From NCBI RefSeq assembly GCF_002897295.1, contig NZ_BEXF01000002.1, forward strand, positions 1 to 64,000: a DNA stretch of 64,000 nt, given 5' to 3'. Of this stretch, positions 33,695 to 42,582 are shown piece by piece. The notes beneath the pieces were generated by a model. That model was given only the letters and a program-made list of their open reading frames with translations, was not told the DNA's origin and made no database searches. The position numbers were made by a program, and so were the translations under genes. Origin of the DNA: Brevibacillus reuszeri. GTDB taxonomy: Bacteria; Bacillota; Bacilli; Brevibacillales; Brevibacillaceae. How positions within the stretch are numbered: the first letter of the stretch is position 1; the number at the start of each line of letters is the position of its first letter.

Positions 33695-34627
33695 TTATTG
33701 AAATTCAGCCTGTATCAATCGTTTCATATCCACTGGCAAAGGGGCATGAACTGCAATCTCTTCTTTGAGGATAGGATGCTCGAAGCGAAGTGACGACGCA
33801 TGCAATGCCTGCCTGCGCATGAGTCCCCGAGCCGCGCCATACATCGTATCACCAGCGAGTGGATGGCCCAAATCTGCAAAATGCACCCGGATTTGATGAG
33901 TACGTCCCGTCTCTAACCACACACGAACGAGGCTCATCTGCGAGGAACGTTTGGTTACCTCGTAATGCGTAACAGCGTGATCGCCCGTATCTGCGACCCT
34001 ACGCTTTGTCGGGTGTCTTGGGTCTCTGCCAATCGGAGCATCGATTGTACCCGCTTCATCTTTCACAGCTCCATTGACGATAGCGAGATATTCCCGGTGA
34101 ATACCGCCCTCGCGGAGCAAACGGTCTGCTAGTTGATGCCCATAGCTGCTCTTTGCTAGCAGGATCGCACCCGACGTTTCTTTGTCCAGGCGATGAACGG
34201 GGTGAGGATTCAGCTGCACTCCTTTTGCCAAGAAAAGGTCTGCCAGCACATGAACTAGCGTACCGCTTTGTTCTTGCTTGATCGGATGTACCATCATGCC
34301 TGCCGGTTTGTTTACGATCAGCAGATGGTCGTCTTCGTACAGAATTTCGATAGGGGGAATGTTCTCTGGTGTAGCGCTTCTTTCTGCTGCGACTGGCCCC
34401 TTCTCTTGCAGAGGCTGTCTATCCACTACCCGTACAGCTATTTGATCACCTGTTTTGACCTGTCGCTGCAGGAATGGCTGCTTTCGATTAAGCAGAATCC
34501 CTTTGCTTCTCGTCAGGCGCTGCATCATGCGGCCGGAAACATTCAGCTTTTGCCGGACGATTTGCTCGACCTTCATCCCTGCGTCTTCTTCTGTGACGGT
34601 ATATTCCATCCAATTTTTGCTGCTCAC
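33695..34627 (-). CDS. RluA-family pseudouridine synthase
   Basis: A 310-residue enzyme with an S4-like N-terminal RNA-binding segment (MKVEQIVRQKLNVSGRMMQRLTRSKGILLN) and a catalytic domain carrying the family signature HRLDKETSGAILLAK with the active-site Asp, plus ETGRTHQIRVHF. It converts uridine to pseudouridine in rRNA or tRNA; the exact target cannot be inferred (several paralogues exist in Bacillus: RluD/YlyB, YjbO, YhcT). The start is GTG 34627, six bases after AGAGGGA. Confidence 0.88.
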   Translation of the reverse strand: MSSKNWMEYTVTEEDAGMKVEQIVRQKLNVSGRMMQRLTRSKGILLNRKQPFLQRQVKTGDQIAVRVVDRQPLQEKGPVAAERSATPENIPPIEILYEDDHLLIVNKPAGMMVHPIKQEQSGTLVHVLADLFLAKGVQLNPHPVHRLDKETSGAILLAKSSYGHQLADRLLREGGIHREYLAIVNGAVKDEAGTIDAPIGRDPRHPTKRRVADTGDHAVTHYEVTKRSSQMSLVRVWLETGRTHQIRVHFADLGHPLAGDTMYGAARGLMRRQALHASSLRFEHPILKEEIAVHAPLPVDMKRLIQAEFQ

Positions 34628-34702
34628 GTATGATCCCTCTGTTCCATGCTTTTTTCCTATTGTAGCAAAAGCAGCCGGTCATGTCTTTTTTAGAGCTCGT
34701 GC

Positions 34703-35758
34703 TTAGAGTGTCGCTTCCCAACGTGCAATTTCCTCACGAACCCGTGGTGCTACCTCTGTTCCGAGGAGTCGAATCGCGTTCATGACGTCATCATGTGGCA
34801 TCGTGCCTACTGGTACATGCAGCATAAAGCGTGTAATTCCTACCTGCTTGCGTAGGTGGATGATCTTCTGGGCAACCGTTTCCGGGTCACCTACGTACAG
34901 AGCGCCCTCAAAGCTGCGAGCCGCATCAAAGGTGGAGCGGTCATAATGACCCCAGCCGCGTTCTTTCCCAAGAACGTTCATGACCTGCTGCGTGGAAGGG
35001 AAAAATTTATCTGCTGCTGTCTGCGTATCCTCTGCCACAAAGCCGTGAGAGTGAGACGCTACAGTCAGCTTAGACACATCATGACCAGCCTGGGCTGCTG
35101 CCCGCTTATACAGCTCGACAAGCGGCGCAAACTGGACCGGACGCCCCCCGATAATGGCAAGAACGAGCGGCAGTCCCAAAAGCCCTGCACGAATGGCCGA
35201 TTGTGTATTCCCTCCACTGCCGATCCATACTGGCAACGGATCTTGCACCGGACGCGGATAGACACCCAGATTTTGAATAGCAGGTCGATGTCCGCCTCTC
35301 CATGTCACTTTTTCGGAAGCGCGTATTTTGAGCAGCAGCTCCAGCTTCTCGTCGAACAGCTCATCGTAATCCTGCAAATCGTACCCAAACAGCGGGAACG
35401 ATTCAATAAAAGAGCCTCTGCCCGCCATAATTTCAGCCCGACCATTTGAAATGGCATCAAGCGTTGCAAAGTCTTGGAATACACGCACAGGATCAGCTGA
35501 GGAAAGCACGGTAACTGCACTTGTCAGCCGTATCCGTTTTGTCTGTGATGCAGCTGCAGCCAGTACGATCGCTGGAGATGATGCCGCATAATCCTTGCGA
35601 TGGTGTTCACCGACCCCAAATACATCCAGTCCGACCTGGTCAGCCAGTACAATCTCCTCTACCACCTCACGCAAGCGCTGTGCATGACTTATGACCTCGC
35701 CGGTATGAACGTCCGGTGTCGTTTCTACAAATGTGCTCAAACCAATTTCCACTGGCAC
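34703..35758 (-). CDS. LLM-class flavin-dependent oxidoreductase
   Basis: A 351-residue bacterial-luciferase-like monooxygenase. It has the N-terminal strand [16 protein letters not shown], the FMN/F420-site region [33 protein letters not shown] and [19 protein letters not shown], all usual in the LLM group of flavin monooxygenases. The substrate is unknown. The start is ATG 35758 behind AGAGGAGGA. It stands alone, followed by a short gap to the pseudouridine synthase gene. Confidence 0.88.
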   Translation of the reverse strand: MPVEIGLSTFVETTPDVHTGEVISHAQRLREVVEEIVLADQVGLDVFGVGEHHRKDYAASSPAIVLAAAASQTKRIRLTSAVTVLSSADPVRVFQDFATLDAISNGRAEIMAGRGSFIESFPLFGYDLQDYDELFDEKLELLLKIRASEKVTWRGGHRPAIQNLGVYPRPVQDPLPVWIGSGGNTQSAIRAGLLGLPLVLAIIGGRPVQFAPLVELYKRAAAQAGHDVSKLTVASHSHGFVAEDTQTAADKFFPSTQQVMNVLGKERGWGHYDRSTFDAARSFEGALYVGDPETVAQKIIHLRKQVGITRFMLHVPVGTMPHDDVMNAIRLLGTEVAPRVREEIARWEATL

Positions 35759-35902
35759 TTCCTCCTCTTTGTTGTCTTATTCTCTTAACGAGAGCGGACA
35801 GTTATTCTAGATCGCAAAGTAATTATCTCTATTTTAAGACTCTCAATTTCAAATTTCAAGCTCTAGGCTGCTTTACCTGACAGTTGTTCTTGTGGAGGGT
35901 AC

Positions 35903-35949
35903 AAAAAAGGGGCATTTCCTTCGTCTTCTACCGACGATAGGACTGCCCC
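35903..35949 (-). terminator. Rho-independent terminator after the aminopeptidase gene
   Basis: GGGGCA pairs with TGCCCC, with inner TCC/GGA and CGTC/GACG pairs. Six T residues follow on the minus strand. Confidence 0.85.
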
Positions 35950-35972
35950 GATTCGTTTTTCTTTTTTGACTC

Positions 35973-37085
35973 TTAGCCCTTCAGGTTTTCCGGGTTCAAG
36001 CCTTGCAGCTCTGGCAAAACGAACAGACCGTCTTTGCGGATCAGTACATCATCAAACCAGATTTCGCCGCCACCGTACTCTGGACGCTGAATGTTAACCA
36101 TATCCCAGTGGATTTGGCTACGGTTTGTGTTATCCGCATTTTCATAAGCGCGGCCAGGTGTGAAGTGGAAGCTTCCTGCGATTTTTTCGTCAAATAAAAT
36201 GTCATTCATCGGATGTAGGATGTATGGATGTACGCCAATGGCAAACTCCCCGATATAGCGCGCTCCCTCATCCGTATCAAAGATTTGATTCAGCTTTTCT
36301 GTATTATTGGACGTCGCTTCGATAATTTTACCGTTTTCAAATGTCAGGCTGACGTTTTCAAATTTGGTACCCATGTAGCTTGTCGCTGTATTATACGTAA
36401 TTTTGCCGTTAACCGAGTCGCGTACAGGTGCCGTAAAAATTTCCCCGTCCGGAATGTTGCGCAGCCCAGAGCAGATGACATTGGGAATATCTTTGATCGA
36501 GAAGGTCAGGTCTGTGCCCGGTCCAACCAATCGAACCTTATCCGTACGGTCCATCAGCTCTTTCAATGGCAAAAAGGCTTCATGCATTTTTTTGTAATCA
36601 AGGGAGCAGACATCAAAGTAAAAATCTTCAAATGCTTCAGAGGACATGTTCGCGCTTTGTGCCATCGCTGCGGTTGGATAGTTGAGCAGTGTCCAGCGAA
36701 CATTGGAAATCAAATAATCATTTAGCTCCTGCACCACGCTTTGATGGGCGCGGCGACGCTCTACTGGAACATCCGACATCTCACTGTCATTGGCAGGCCC
36801 GTTGATAACGATAAGCGTATCCAAGTCCTTGTACATCGGCTCTTCCCATTTCACCAGATGCTCTGCACGCGCCTCGCTTGCTCCAAGCATCAGCTCACGG
36901 TTGATTGCTGGGTCGATAATTCGGACGAACGGATAAGCTCCCAGTGCATATGCCTGCTTCACAAGTTCCTTTGCCAACGCGTGACCTTCTCCGCGAACCT
37001 CGATCAACAGCGTTTCTTTTTCCTTCAAGCGAACCGAGTGGCTGAGCAGGTTTTCTGCCAGCTTGATGATTCGTGTATCCAACAT
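35973..37085 (-). CDS. M29-family metalloaminopeptidase (AmpS/PepS-like)
   Basis: A 370-residue thermophilic-aminopeptidase-family (M29) enzyme. Conserved blocks seen include LVGPGTDLTFS, GEIFTAPVRDSVNGKI, FENGKIIEATS, GEFAIGVHPY and RSQIHWDMVNIQRPEYGGGEIWFDD, with the Glu, His and Asp residues that bind the two metals. It removes N-terminal residues from peptides in the cytoplasm. The start chosen is ATG 37085, five bases after GGGGGAG; the upstream frame to 37136 has no ribosome site. Confidence 0.9.
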   Translation of the reverse strand: MLDTRIIKLAENLLSHSVRLKEKETLLIEVRGEGHALAKELVKQAYALGAYPFVRIIDPAINRELMLGASEARAEHLVKWEEPMYKDLDTLIVINGPANDSEMSDVPVERRRAHQSVVQELNDYLISNVRWTLLNYPTAAMAQSANMSSEAFEDFYFDVCSLDYKKMHEAFLPLKELMDRTDKVRLVGPGTDLTFSIKDIPNVICSGLRNIPDGEIFTAPVRDSVNGKITYNTATSYMGTKFENVSLTFENGKIIEATSNNTEKLNQIFDTDEGARYIGEFAIGVHPYILHPMNDILFDEKIAGSFHFTPGRAYENADNTNRSQIHWDMVNIQRPEYGGGEIWFDDVLIRKDGLFVLPELQGLNPENLKG

Positions 37086-37166
37086 ACAATCTCCCCCGTC
37101 CCCAAATTGTTCAATATGTAAGCAAAGCTCCATCATGGTCAGTTCATGCAGTTTATAAAAAATATT

Positions 37167-38228
37167 TTACCGAATAGACTGACCTTTTTCAATTAGCGAT
37201 TGAATTTGCATTGCCGTATCATTCAAGTCGGTTGCATCCAATTGATATTGAATTTCTTTGACATAATCATTCTGTTTATTTCCATAACGAGGATCGTAGT
37301 AATAGACCAGAAGCGAGGCAATCGCAGAGCGATAATCCTTTGCCCGTAGTGCCTCTCGCAGTAAGGCTGCCTGTTCTGTAGGCATTCGTCTCGCAATCGA
37401 TGCATACGCGAGCTCTACCTTTTCTGCAAAATCGGATCGCCAGGAATAAGGAGTGACGTACTCGTCATAAATTCGTTGTACGCGCACCTCGAGAGGGGCT
37501 GTCAGTTGGATATGCACGGCTTGCTCCTTTGCCTGCATTAAAAAAGACGGCAAAATGGCATTTCCGATTCGTTTGCTCTCCGCTTCCATAACAAAAAAAG
37601 GAGCATCCTTGTATTTGCGCAGCGTTTCAAACAAGCGGGCATCAAACATCTTCTGATTAGCCGGCTTGCCTTTGCCGATATGCCCAAACACCGAGCCGCG
37701 ATGACCTGCCATCCGCTCCAGATCAATGACTGGCACACCTTTGTTCTCCAGCCTTGCGAGTAGTTCTGTTTTTCCTACCCCCGTCATCCCATGCAATAAA
37801 TAGACGGGTACTTGCAGCTCGTATGGCTCAATCGTTTCCAGCACATGCTGACGATAAGCCCGATAACCTCCCTGAAGACGTCTTACCCGCAAGCCGGAAA
37901 ACGTTGCAAAGGTCGCCATCGCTCTGCTCCGCATTCCCCCGCGCCAGCAAAAAATCGTTGGCGGCTCTCCCTGCTCTTCTCCTCGCTGACGGATGGCCTG
38001 CATCAACGCATCCATTTTCGGGGAAACGATTTGCATGCCTAACCATTGGGCTGCAGCTTGTCCCTCCTGTTTGTACATCGTACCTACCTGGGCACGCTCC
38101 GAATCGCTAAACAGAGGGATATTGACGGCTCCGGGAATCGACTCCCGAGCAAATTCGCCAGGCGACCGGACATCTATTACATTCCCGTATCCTTTTACCA
38201 GCAGCTCTTCCACTGTTATCTCTTGCAA
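37167..38228 (-). CDS. mnmH: tRNA 2-selenouridine synthase
   Basis: A 353-residue protein (YbbB/SelU). An N-terminal rhodanese domain carries the active-site cysteine C94 in IFCWRGGMRS, and a C-terminal P-loop domain has the Walker motif GMTGVGKT (residues 147-154). It replaces sulfur by selenium in 2-thiouridine at the wobble base, by way of a geranylated intermediate, using selenophosphate from SelD. The start is TTG 38228 (weak AGGGTGA ribosome site); a GTG five codons later is the alternative. It is divergent from selD, which makes its substrate. Confidence 0.93.
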   Translation of the reverse strand: MQEITVEELLVKGYGNVIDVRSPGEFARESIPGAVNIPLFSDSERAQVGTMYKQEGQAAAQWLGMQIVSPKMDALMQAIRQRGEEQGEPPTIFCWRGGMRSRAMATFATFSGLRVRRLQGGYRAYRQHVLETIEPYELQVPVYLLHGMTGVGKTELLARLENKGVPVIDLERMAGHRGSVFGHIGKGKPANQKMFDARLFETLRKYKDAPFFVMEAESKRIGNAILPSFLMQAKEQAVHIQLTAPLEVRVQRIYDEYVTPYSWRSDFAEKVELAYASIARRMPTEQAALLREALRAKDYRSAIASLLVYYYDPRYGNKQNDYVKEIQYQLDATDLNDTAMQIQSLIEKGQSIR

Positions 38229-38305
38229 TGTTTTGTCACCCTAACTTCTGTTATGCTAGATTTATTAATTTTACCATTATTCCTCAAACGGTAGGAGGTC
38301 ATAAC

Positions 38306-39367
38306 ATGTCAGAGTCGATCAAGCTTACATCACTTACCACCAAAGGAGGCTGCGGCTGCAAGATTAGCCCAGAGGCCTTGTCCGCTGTCTTGAAAAAGCT
38401 TCCCGCTCCATCGGTACGCGATCCGCGCCTGCTAGTAGGAGTAGAGACCTCTGATGACGCTGGCGTCTTTCAATTGACGGAGGATCTGGCGATTGTGCAG
38501 ACACTCGACTTTTTTACCCCGATTGTGGATGACCCTTATTGGTTTGGCCAGATCGCAGCTGCAAATGCAATCAGTGATGTTTTTGCAATGGGCGGCAAGC
38601 CAGTCACCGTGCTCAATATCGTCGGCTTTCCTATCTCCAAGCTGGACCCCTCTATCCTGACAGAAATCTTGCGAGGAGCAGCTGATAAAGTTGCAGAGGC
38701 TGGCGCCGTACTAGTTGGCGGTCACTCGATTGACGATCCTGAGCCAAAATTCGGGCTCTCTGTCACGGGCACCATCCACCCTTCCCGCGTTCTTACTAAT
38801 GCGACAGCTAAGCCAGGAGATGTGCTCATTTTAACCAAGCCCATTGGCGTAGGCATTCAAACGACCGCGATCAAGCGCGATGCTTTGTCTGCTGAGCAAA
38901 CGGAGCGAGTCATGACTGTGATGGCAACATTAAACAAGTATGCAGCAGAATGCATGGAGGCTTACCCGGTCAATGCATGTACGGATGTGACCGGCTTTGG
39001 GCTAATGGGTCATTCTCTCGAAATGGCAGAAGGCAGCAAGGTAGGTATCCGGATTTATGCGGATCAGATTCCGATCTTGCCTGGTACACGTGAGCTGGCA
39101 GAGCAAGGCATCATTCCCGGAGGAAGCAAGTCCAATTATCGCTGGGTCGCCGATCGCGTACGTTTTCCTGAGGAAATGGAGGAGCTTGATCGCATGATTT
39201 TATGCGACGCCATTACTTCGGGGGGACTTTTGATCAGCTTGCCTGCTGAAGAAGGCTATCGTCTGCTTGAGGAGCTTCATACACGCGGCATTAGCTGGGC
39301 AAAAGTCATTGGGGAAGTGGTAGCAGAGCACCCAGGAACGATTTCCGTCGTTTCCAAAAAACGGTGA
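38306..39367 (+). CDS. selD: Selenide, water dikinase (selenophosphate synthetase)
   Basis: A 353-residue enzyme making selenophosphate from selenide and ATP. The N-terminal catalytic motif is GGCGCK with C16 and K19, which correspond to C17 and K20 of the E. coli enzyme; residue 16 is cysteine, not selenocysteine. The AIRS-type fold blocks DDAGVFQLTEDLAIVQTLDFFTP and TDVTGFGLMGHSLEMA follow. The start is ATG 38306 behind TAGGAGGT; the open frame runs upstream to 38228, overlapping the mnmH start. No selA, selB or tRNA-Sec is visible in the window. Confidence 0.95.
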   Translation: MSESIKLTSLTTKGGCGCKISPEALSAVLKKLPAPSVRDPRLLVGVETSDDAGVFQLTEDLAIVQTLDFFTPIVDDPYWFGQIAAANAISDVFAMGGKPVTVLNIVGFPISKLDPSILTEILRGAADKVAEAGAVLVGGHSIDDPEPKFGLSVTGTIHPSRVLTNATAKPGDVLILTKPIGVGIQTTAIKRDALSAEQTERVMTVMATLNKYAAECMEAYPVNACTDVTGFGLMGHSLEMAEGSKVGIRIYADQIPILPGTRELAEQGIIPGGSKSNYRWVADRVRFPEEMEELDRMILCDAITSGGLLISLPAEEGYRLLEELHTRGISWAKVIGEVVAEHPGTISVVSKKR

Positions 39368-39412
39368 AAATTTTTCTTGCAATTATTCTGTCATCTAGAG
39401 TATCCTAGTCAA

Positions 39413-39753
39413 CAAGAGTTTATCTGTGAAAAAATTTTGAAGGACGGGAGTGTTGGTTCATGGTAATTGCTGTAGTTCTCTGCGCTTAGGTAGGGCCTTT
39501 TGTGAGGGGCTCTGCCTCTTACAACCCTATCGAAAGCTAGAAGCTGCAGGTTGCCTGAACCGCTTCCGTCTTTTCCCGATATGATGTGGGCGCCAGTTTT
39601 ACGGGGTGTTGTCGGTTTTTTGTACCAAGAATCGCTTGGACATAGACCGTTTCTTTCGTTCTCCCGTTTTCCCGGCTATTTTCCCACCCTTTTCTATCGT
39701 TAGGTAAAGCGCAAGCGGAAGAGCATCGTCTCTCTCCCGTTTGCGCTTTTTTT
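39413..39753 (+). ncRNA. Unidentified structured RNA with intrinsic terminator
   Basis: The 448-base gap between selD and the MFS gene holds no plausible CDS but a large folded RNA. A near-consensus promoter (TTGCAA at 39378, TATCCT near 39401, 18-base spacer) precedes it. AGGACGGGAG (39441-39450) pairs long-range with CTCCCGTTTT (39661-39670). Inside, 39455-39561 folds into a rod of about 42 base pairs: GGTTCA/TGAACC, GGTAA/TTGCC, CTGTAG/CTGCAG, TTCT/AGAA, GCTT/AAGC, GGTAGGG/CCCTATC and TTGTGAGGGG/CCTCTTACAA with the loop CTCTG. It ends in a terminator (AAAGCGCAAGCGG/CCGTTTGCGCTTT, 39706-39749, then T7). I see no SRP, tmRNA, RNase P or tRNA-Sec signature. A stand-alone RNA is favoured; a leader of the MFS gene is the alternative. 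Confidence 0.7.
39706..39753 (+). terminator. Terminator of the structured RNA
   Basis: A 13-bp stem (39706-39718 with 39737-39749) with an 18-base loop and a run of seven T. It lies 63 bases before the MFS start codon. Confidence 0.9.
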
Positions 39754-39815
39754 ATAGAGCATGAGCACGGCACCTGTCGGCGAAGAACCAAAATACGAAT
39801 GGAGGAATACTTGTC

Positions 39816-41054
39816 ATGCATTGGCGTTCATGGGATCTCAATTTAAAAGTACGTCTTTTCGGCGAATTGATCACCCATACTTTCTTTTGGATGTACTTTC
39901 CCTTTATGGCGCTCTACTTCAGCGATACATTCGGCAAAGACGTTGCTGGTCTCCTCCTGATGGTGCCACCGCTGCTCGGAATGCTTTCCAACCTGTTTGG
40001 CGGCTATCTCTCGGATAAAGTCGGGCGCAGATTCACGATGCTCCTGTCCTTATCGATGTCGACTGTGATGTTTGCCATATTTGCATTTTCCACCTCACCT
40101 TTGATGGACTATTTTGCTTTCATTGGAATCGGTATCGCGGGTGCCTTATACTGGCCTGCCAGCTCTGCGATGGTGGCGGATTTGACGACAGAAGAAGACC
40201 GCCGCATGGTTTTTGCTACGTTTTACACGGCGATGAACATCGGGGTAGTAGCAGGGCCTGTCCTGGGATCGTTTTTCTTTGTTCATTATCGCTTTGAATT
40301 ATTGCTCGTCTGTACCATCATTGAATTCCTGTATTTATTCGCCATCTTCTTTTTAATCAAGGAAACCTTGCCTGAAGAAGTACGCCGTGAAAAAGCCAAG
40401 GAACGTTTTTCCCTGACTCAGCAATTCAAAAGCTATTCTGTCATTTTCCGCGATAAGGTTTTTGCCCTCTACATTCTCGCGGGAATATTGGTCGCGATCG
40501 GCTTTATGCAGCTTGATATATACATGGCCTTATACGTAAAAGAGCACGTCATGTCTCAGCCGTTGTTTTCCTGGGGCGATTGGAGCTTCTCTATCGGGGG
40601 AACGAGTGCGTTTGGCTGGCTCATGGGACTGAATGGTCTCTTGGTTGTCCTGTTTACATTGCCTGTTACGCAGTGGTTCCAGCATTGGAGCGACCGCAAT
40701 AGCCTGGTGGTTTCATCTGTTCTGTACGGCTTCGGGATGTTCCTGATGGCCTTTACGACAAACATCTGGTTTTTGTTCGGCTGTATGGCAATTTTAACGC
40801 TTGGCGAGCTGATTCGTACCCCGGTTGCTCAAAGCTTTATTAGCAAATACTCGCCTGAAGATGCGCGCGGGCAATACATGGGAGCCTCGTCCCTGCAATT
40901 TTCGATTGGACGGTTCATTGCTCCGATGACAATCGGCTTATCGCAATGGCTATCTCCTCTTGGTGTGTTCGGGATCATTCTGGGCATCTCCCTACTCAGT
41001 GCGTATTTGTACATCATTTTGTTCCGCATGATACCCGCTCAGCAAGAAGGTTAA
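39816..41054 (+). CDS. MFS transporter
   Basis: A 412-residue, 12-helix major facilitator protein. The loop 2-3 motif GGYLSDKVGRRFTMLL and the helix 5 stretch MNIGVVAGPVLGSFFF mark the drug:H+ antiporter-1 group. The substrate is unknown. The start is ATG 39816, about eight bases after TGGAGGAA. It lies downstream of the structured RNA and has its own terminator, so it is probably monocistronic. Confidence 0.87.
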   Translation: MHWRSWDLNLKVRLFGELITHTFFWMYFPFMALYFSDTFGKDVAGLLLMVPPLLGMLSNLFGGYLSDKVGRRFTMLLSLSMSTVMFAIFAFSTSPLMDYFAFIGIGIAGALYWPASSAMVADLTTEEDRRMVFATFYTAMNIGVVAGPVLGSFFFVHYRFELLLVCTIIEFLYLFAIFFLIKETLPEEVRREKAKERFSLTQQFKSYSVIFRDKVFALYILAGILVAIGFMQLDIYMALYVKEHVMSQPLFSWGDWSFSIGGTSAFGWLMGLNGLLVVLFTLPVTQWFQHWSDRNSLVVSSVLYGFGMFLMAFTTNIWFLFGCMAILTLGELIRTPVAQSFISKYSPEDARGQYMGASSLQFSIGRFIAPMTIGLSQWLSPLGVFGIILGISLLSAYLYIILFRMIPAQQEG

Positions 41055-41069
41055 TCTCTGACCTAGCAG

Positions 41070-41098
41070 GCCGGCCCTATAATAGGGGTCGGCTTTTT
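41070..41098 (+). terminator. Rho-independent terminator after the MFS gene
   Basis: GCCGGCCCTA pairs with TAGGGGTCGGC, followed by TTTTT. Confidence 0.9.
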
Positions 41099-41168
41099 GG
41101 TACTAGAAAACTAAACCTAGCATAAAGTGAATACTAGCAGGCTGAATGATTTGCTAGGAGGTTTTCTC

Positions 41169-41810
41169 ATGAACCAGCTACAGGCGTTTGCTACTTTCAG
41201 TCAATCAGGAGAGCACGTATACCGTACATCCACCTATATCCAATGGGGCACCAGCCCGCGTTCACTAGGCAGCTGCCTCTTGTTAAACCCCGGCTCGGCA
41301 ACCCTTTTCCGGGAAAGACCAGCGCCTAATCACTCTATCATGGGCCAGATTACGCTCGATCCTACTATGCAGCAGCTGGTCAAGCTGGTCACAGAAATCT
41401 ATCAAACTCACTCGCTGGATGGCAGGTTCACGATCTACAATTTGTTTGCGCTGCAAAACCCTCGATCCTCTGAGGCGATACCCGCTTTTGAAAGGCTCGT
41501 TGCGAGCGGAGTGGTCACTATCGAAGAACAGCTGATACCGACCCAAGAGCTACAGCAGCATCCGTGGATTTTACTCGGGTGGGGCTGCCTCACAAAAGCA
41601 TCGTGGAAATCCCTCCCCCTGCTCAAACAAGCGTGGCTGCAACAAATTGCTGCGTCCGGCATCCCCTTTTTCGGAAAAAAATGCTCCAATGGCACAGACT
41701 ACTATCATCCTTGCCCACAGCTGTACGCTACCCGCGATGCAATTTTACGGTATTTGGTCAATGAACATGCACTTTCTGTATTAAAGCAAGACAATGCTTC
41801 TTTTCGTTGA
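41169..41810 (+). CDS. DUF1643-like protein
   Basis: A 213-residue soluble protein. The blocks RSLGSCLLLNPGSATLF, DPTMQQLVKLVTEIY and FTIYNLFALQNPRS match the order and spacing seen in the DUF1643 family, often phage- or mobile-associated and of unknown function; the C-terminal PFFGKKCSNGTDYYHPCPQ is less typical. The start chosen is ATG 41169, seven bases after AGGAGGT; a longer frame to 41127 has no ribosome site. It ends just before a terminator and the SOS-boxed acetyltransferase gene. Confidence 0.65.
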   Translation: MNQLQAFATFSQSGEHVYRTSTYIQWGTSPRSLGSCLLLNPGSATLFRERPAPNHSIMGQITLDPTMQQLVKLVTEIYQTHSLDGRFTIYNLFALQNPRSSEAIPAFERLVASGVVTIEEQLIPTQELQQHPWILLGWGCLTKASWKSLPLLKQAWLQQIAASGIPFFGKKCSNGTDYYHPCPQLYATRDAILRYLVNEHALSVLKQDNASFR

Positions 41811-41827
41811 TAAAAGAACACGGCTTG

Positions 41828-41856
41828 CCCGAGGCTACTCGGGTTTTCTTTTATTT
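41828..41856 (+). terminator. Rho-independent terminator after the DUF1643 gene
   Basis: CCCGAG pairs with CTCGGG around GCTA, followed by TTTTCTTTTATTT. Confidence 0.85.
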
Positions 41857-41869
41857 GGAAAAACAAACC

Positions 41870-41898
41870 TTGAACAGGAACGTATGTTCTGATAAGAT
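41870..41898 (+). promoter_or_regulatory. Promoter with LexA (SOS) box for the acetyltransferase gene
   Basis: TTGAAC (41870-41875) and TAAGAT (41893-41898) are 17 bases apart. Between them lies GAACGTATGTTC (41878-41889), an exact core match to the Bacillus LexA/DinR consensus (GAAC-RNRY-GTTC). Repression by LexA and DNA-damage induction are the expected consequences. Confidence 0.72.
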
Positions 41899-41962
41899 GG
41901 AATCATTAGATAGAGATTCCTTCATTACGGATAGAGAGAAACCTCGAACGGATGTGAGCGAA

Positions 41963-42490
41963 ATGTCTGAGCAAATAAAAGCACCTCTGGTCAAGATTCA
42001 ACCCTGGTCAGAAACAGATCTTCCCTTGCTGCAGCTTTTGAATGCCCCGGAGATGACAGAGCACTTGGGAGGACCTGAGACGGAGGAACAGATTGTCGCC
42101 CGGCACAGACGATATGTCGACACCTCTGGAAAAGAGACCGGTTGTATGTTCAGTGTCATCCTGCTGCCAGAGGCAATCTCCGTTGGCAGTGTCGGTTATT
42201 GGGACCGCATCTGGCAAGGCGAAACCGTATACGAGATTGGCTGGAGCATCCTGCCCGCCTTTCAGGGAAAAGGTATTGCTTCGGTAGCTGTAACAGAAAT
42301 CATCACCCGTTGCCGTGCTGAGCAAAAACACAAATCCATCCATGCCTTTCCATCTGTTAACAATCCTGCCTCGAACGCGATTTGCCTCAAGCTGAGCTTT
42401 ACGCTTGTCAACGAATGCGACTTTGAATATCCACCAGGAAGCATCATGAGATGCAACGATTGGCGCCTGGAGCTTGCCCCAGAGAGGTAG
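41963..42490 (+). CDS. GNAT-family N-acetyltransferase, SOS-controlled
   Basis: A 175-residue GNAT protein with the acetyl-CoA site IGWSILPAFQGKGIASVAVTEII (motif A), preceded by VGSVGYWDR and followed by the motif-B region SVNNPASNAICLKLSFTLVNE. The acceptor is unknown. An open frame runs from 41807, but its first 30 codons cross a terminator and its promoter lies at 41870-41898, so translation must begin later. ATG 41963 or GTG 41954 are the candidates; neither has a good ribosome site. The LexA box is the notable feature. Confidence 0.72.
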   Translation: MSEQIKAPLVKIQPWSETDLPLLQLLNAPEMTEHLGGPETEEQIVARHRRYVDTSGKETGCMFSVILLPEAISVGSVGYWDRIWQGETVYEIGWSILPAFQGKGIASVAVTEIITRCRAEQKHKSIHAFPSVNNPASNAICLKLSFTLVNECDFEYPPGSIMRCNDWRLELAPER

Positions 42491-42523
42491 CCATGCAATC
42501 GATCGGGTAGGCTCTGCACAAAA

Positions 42524-42562
42524 AAAAGAGCCTGCTTCCCAATTAGGGAAAACAAGCTCTGC
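42524..42562 (-). terminator. Rho-independent terminator after the SLH/DUF4855 gene
   Basis: AGAGC..TTCCC pairs with GGGAA..GCTCT and is followed on the minus strand by eight T residues. Confidence 0.9.
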
Positions 42563-42582
42563 TCCACGCTTTTCAAAACGAG

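Noticed and set aside
39413-39753. Assignment of the structured RNA to SRP RNA, tmRNA, RNase P RNA or tRNA-Sec
   Set aside because: The conserved GGAA tip of SRP RNA, the tRNA-like ends of tmRNA, the RNase P core and a TTCGA arm are all absent. A 6S-type fold is not excluded, but the rod lacks a wide central bubble.
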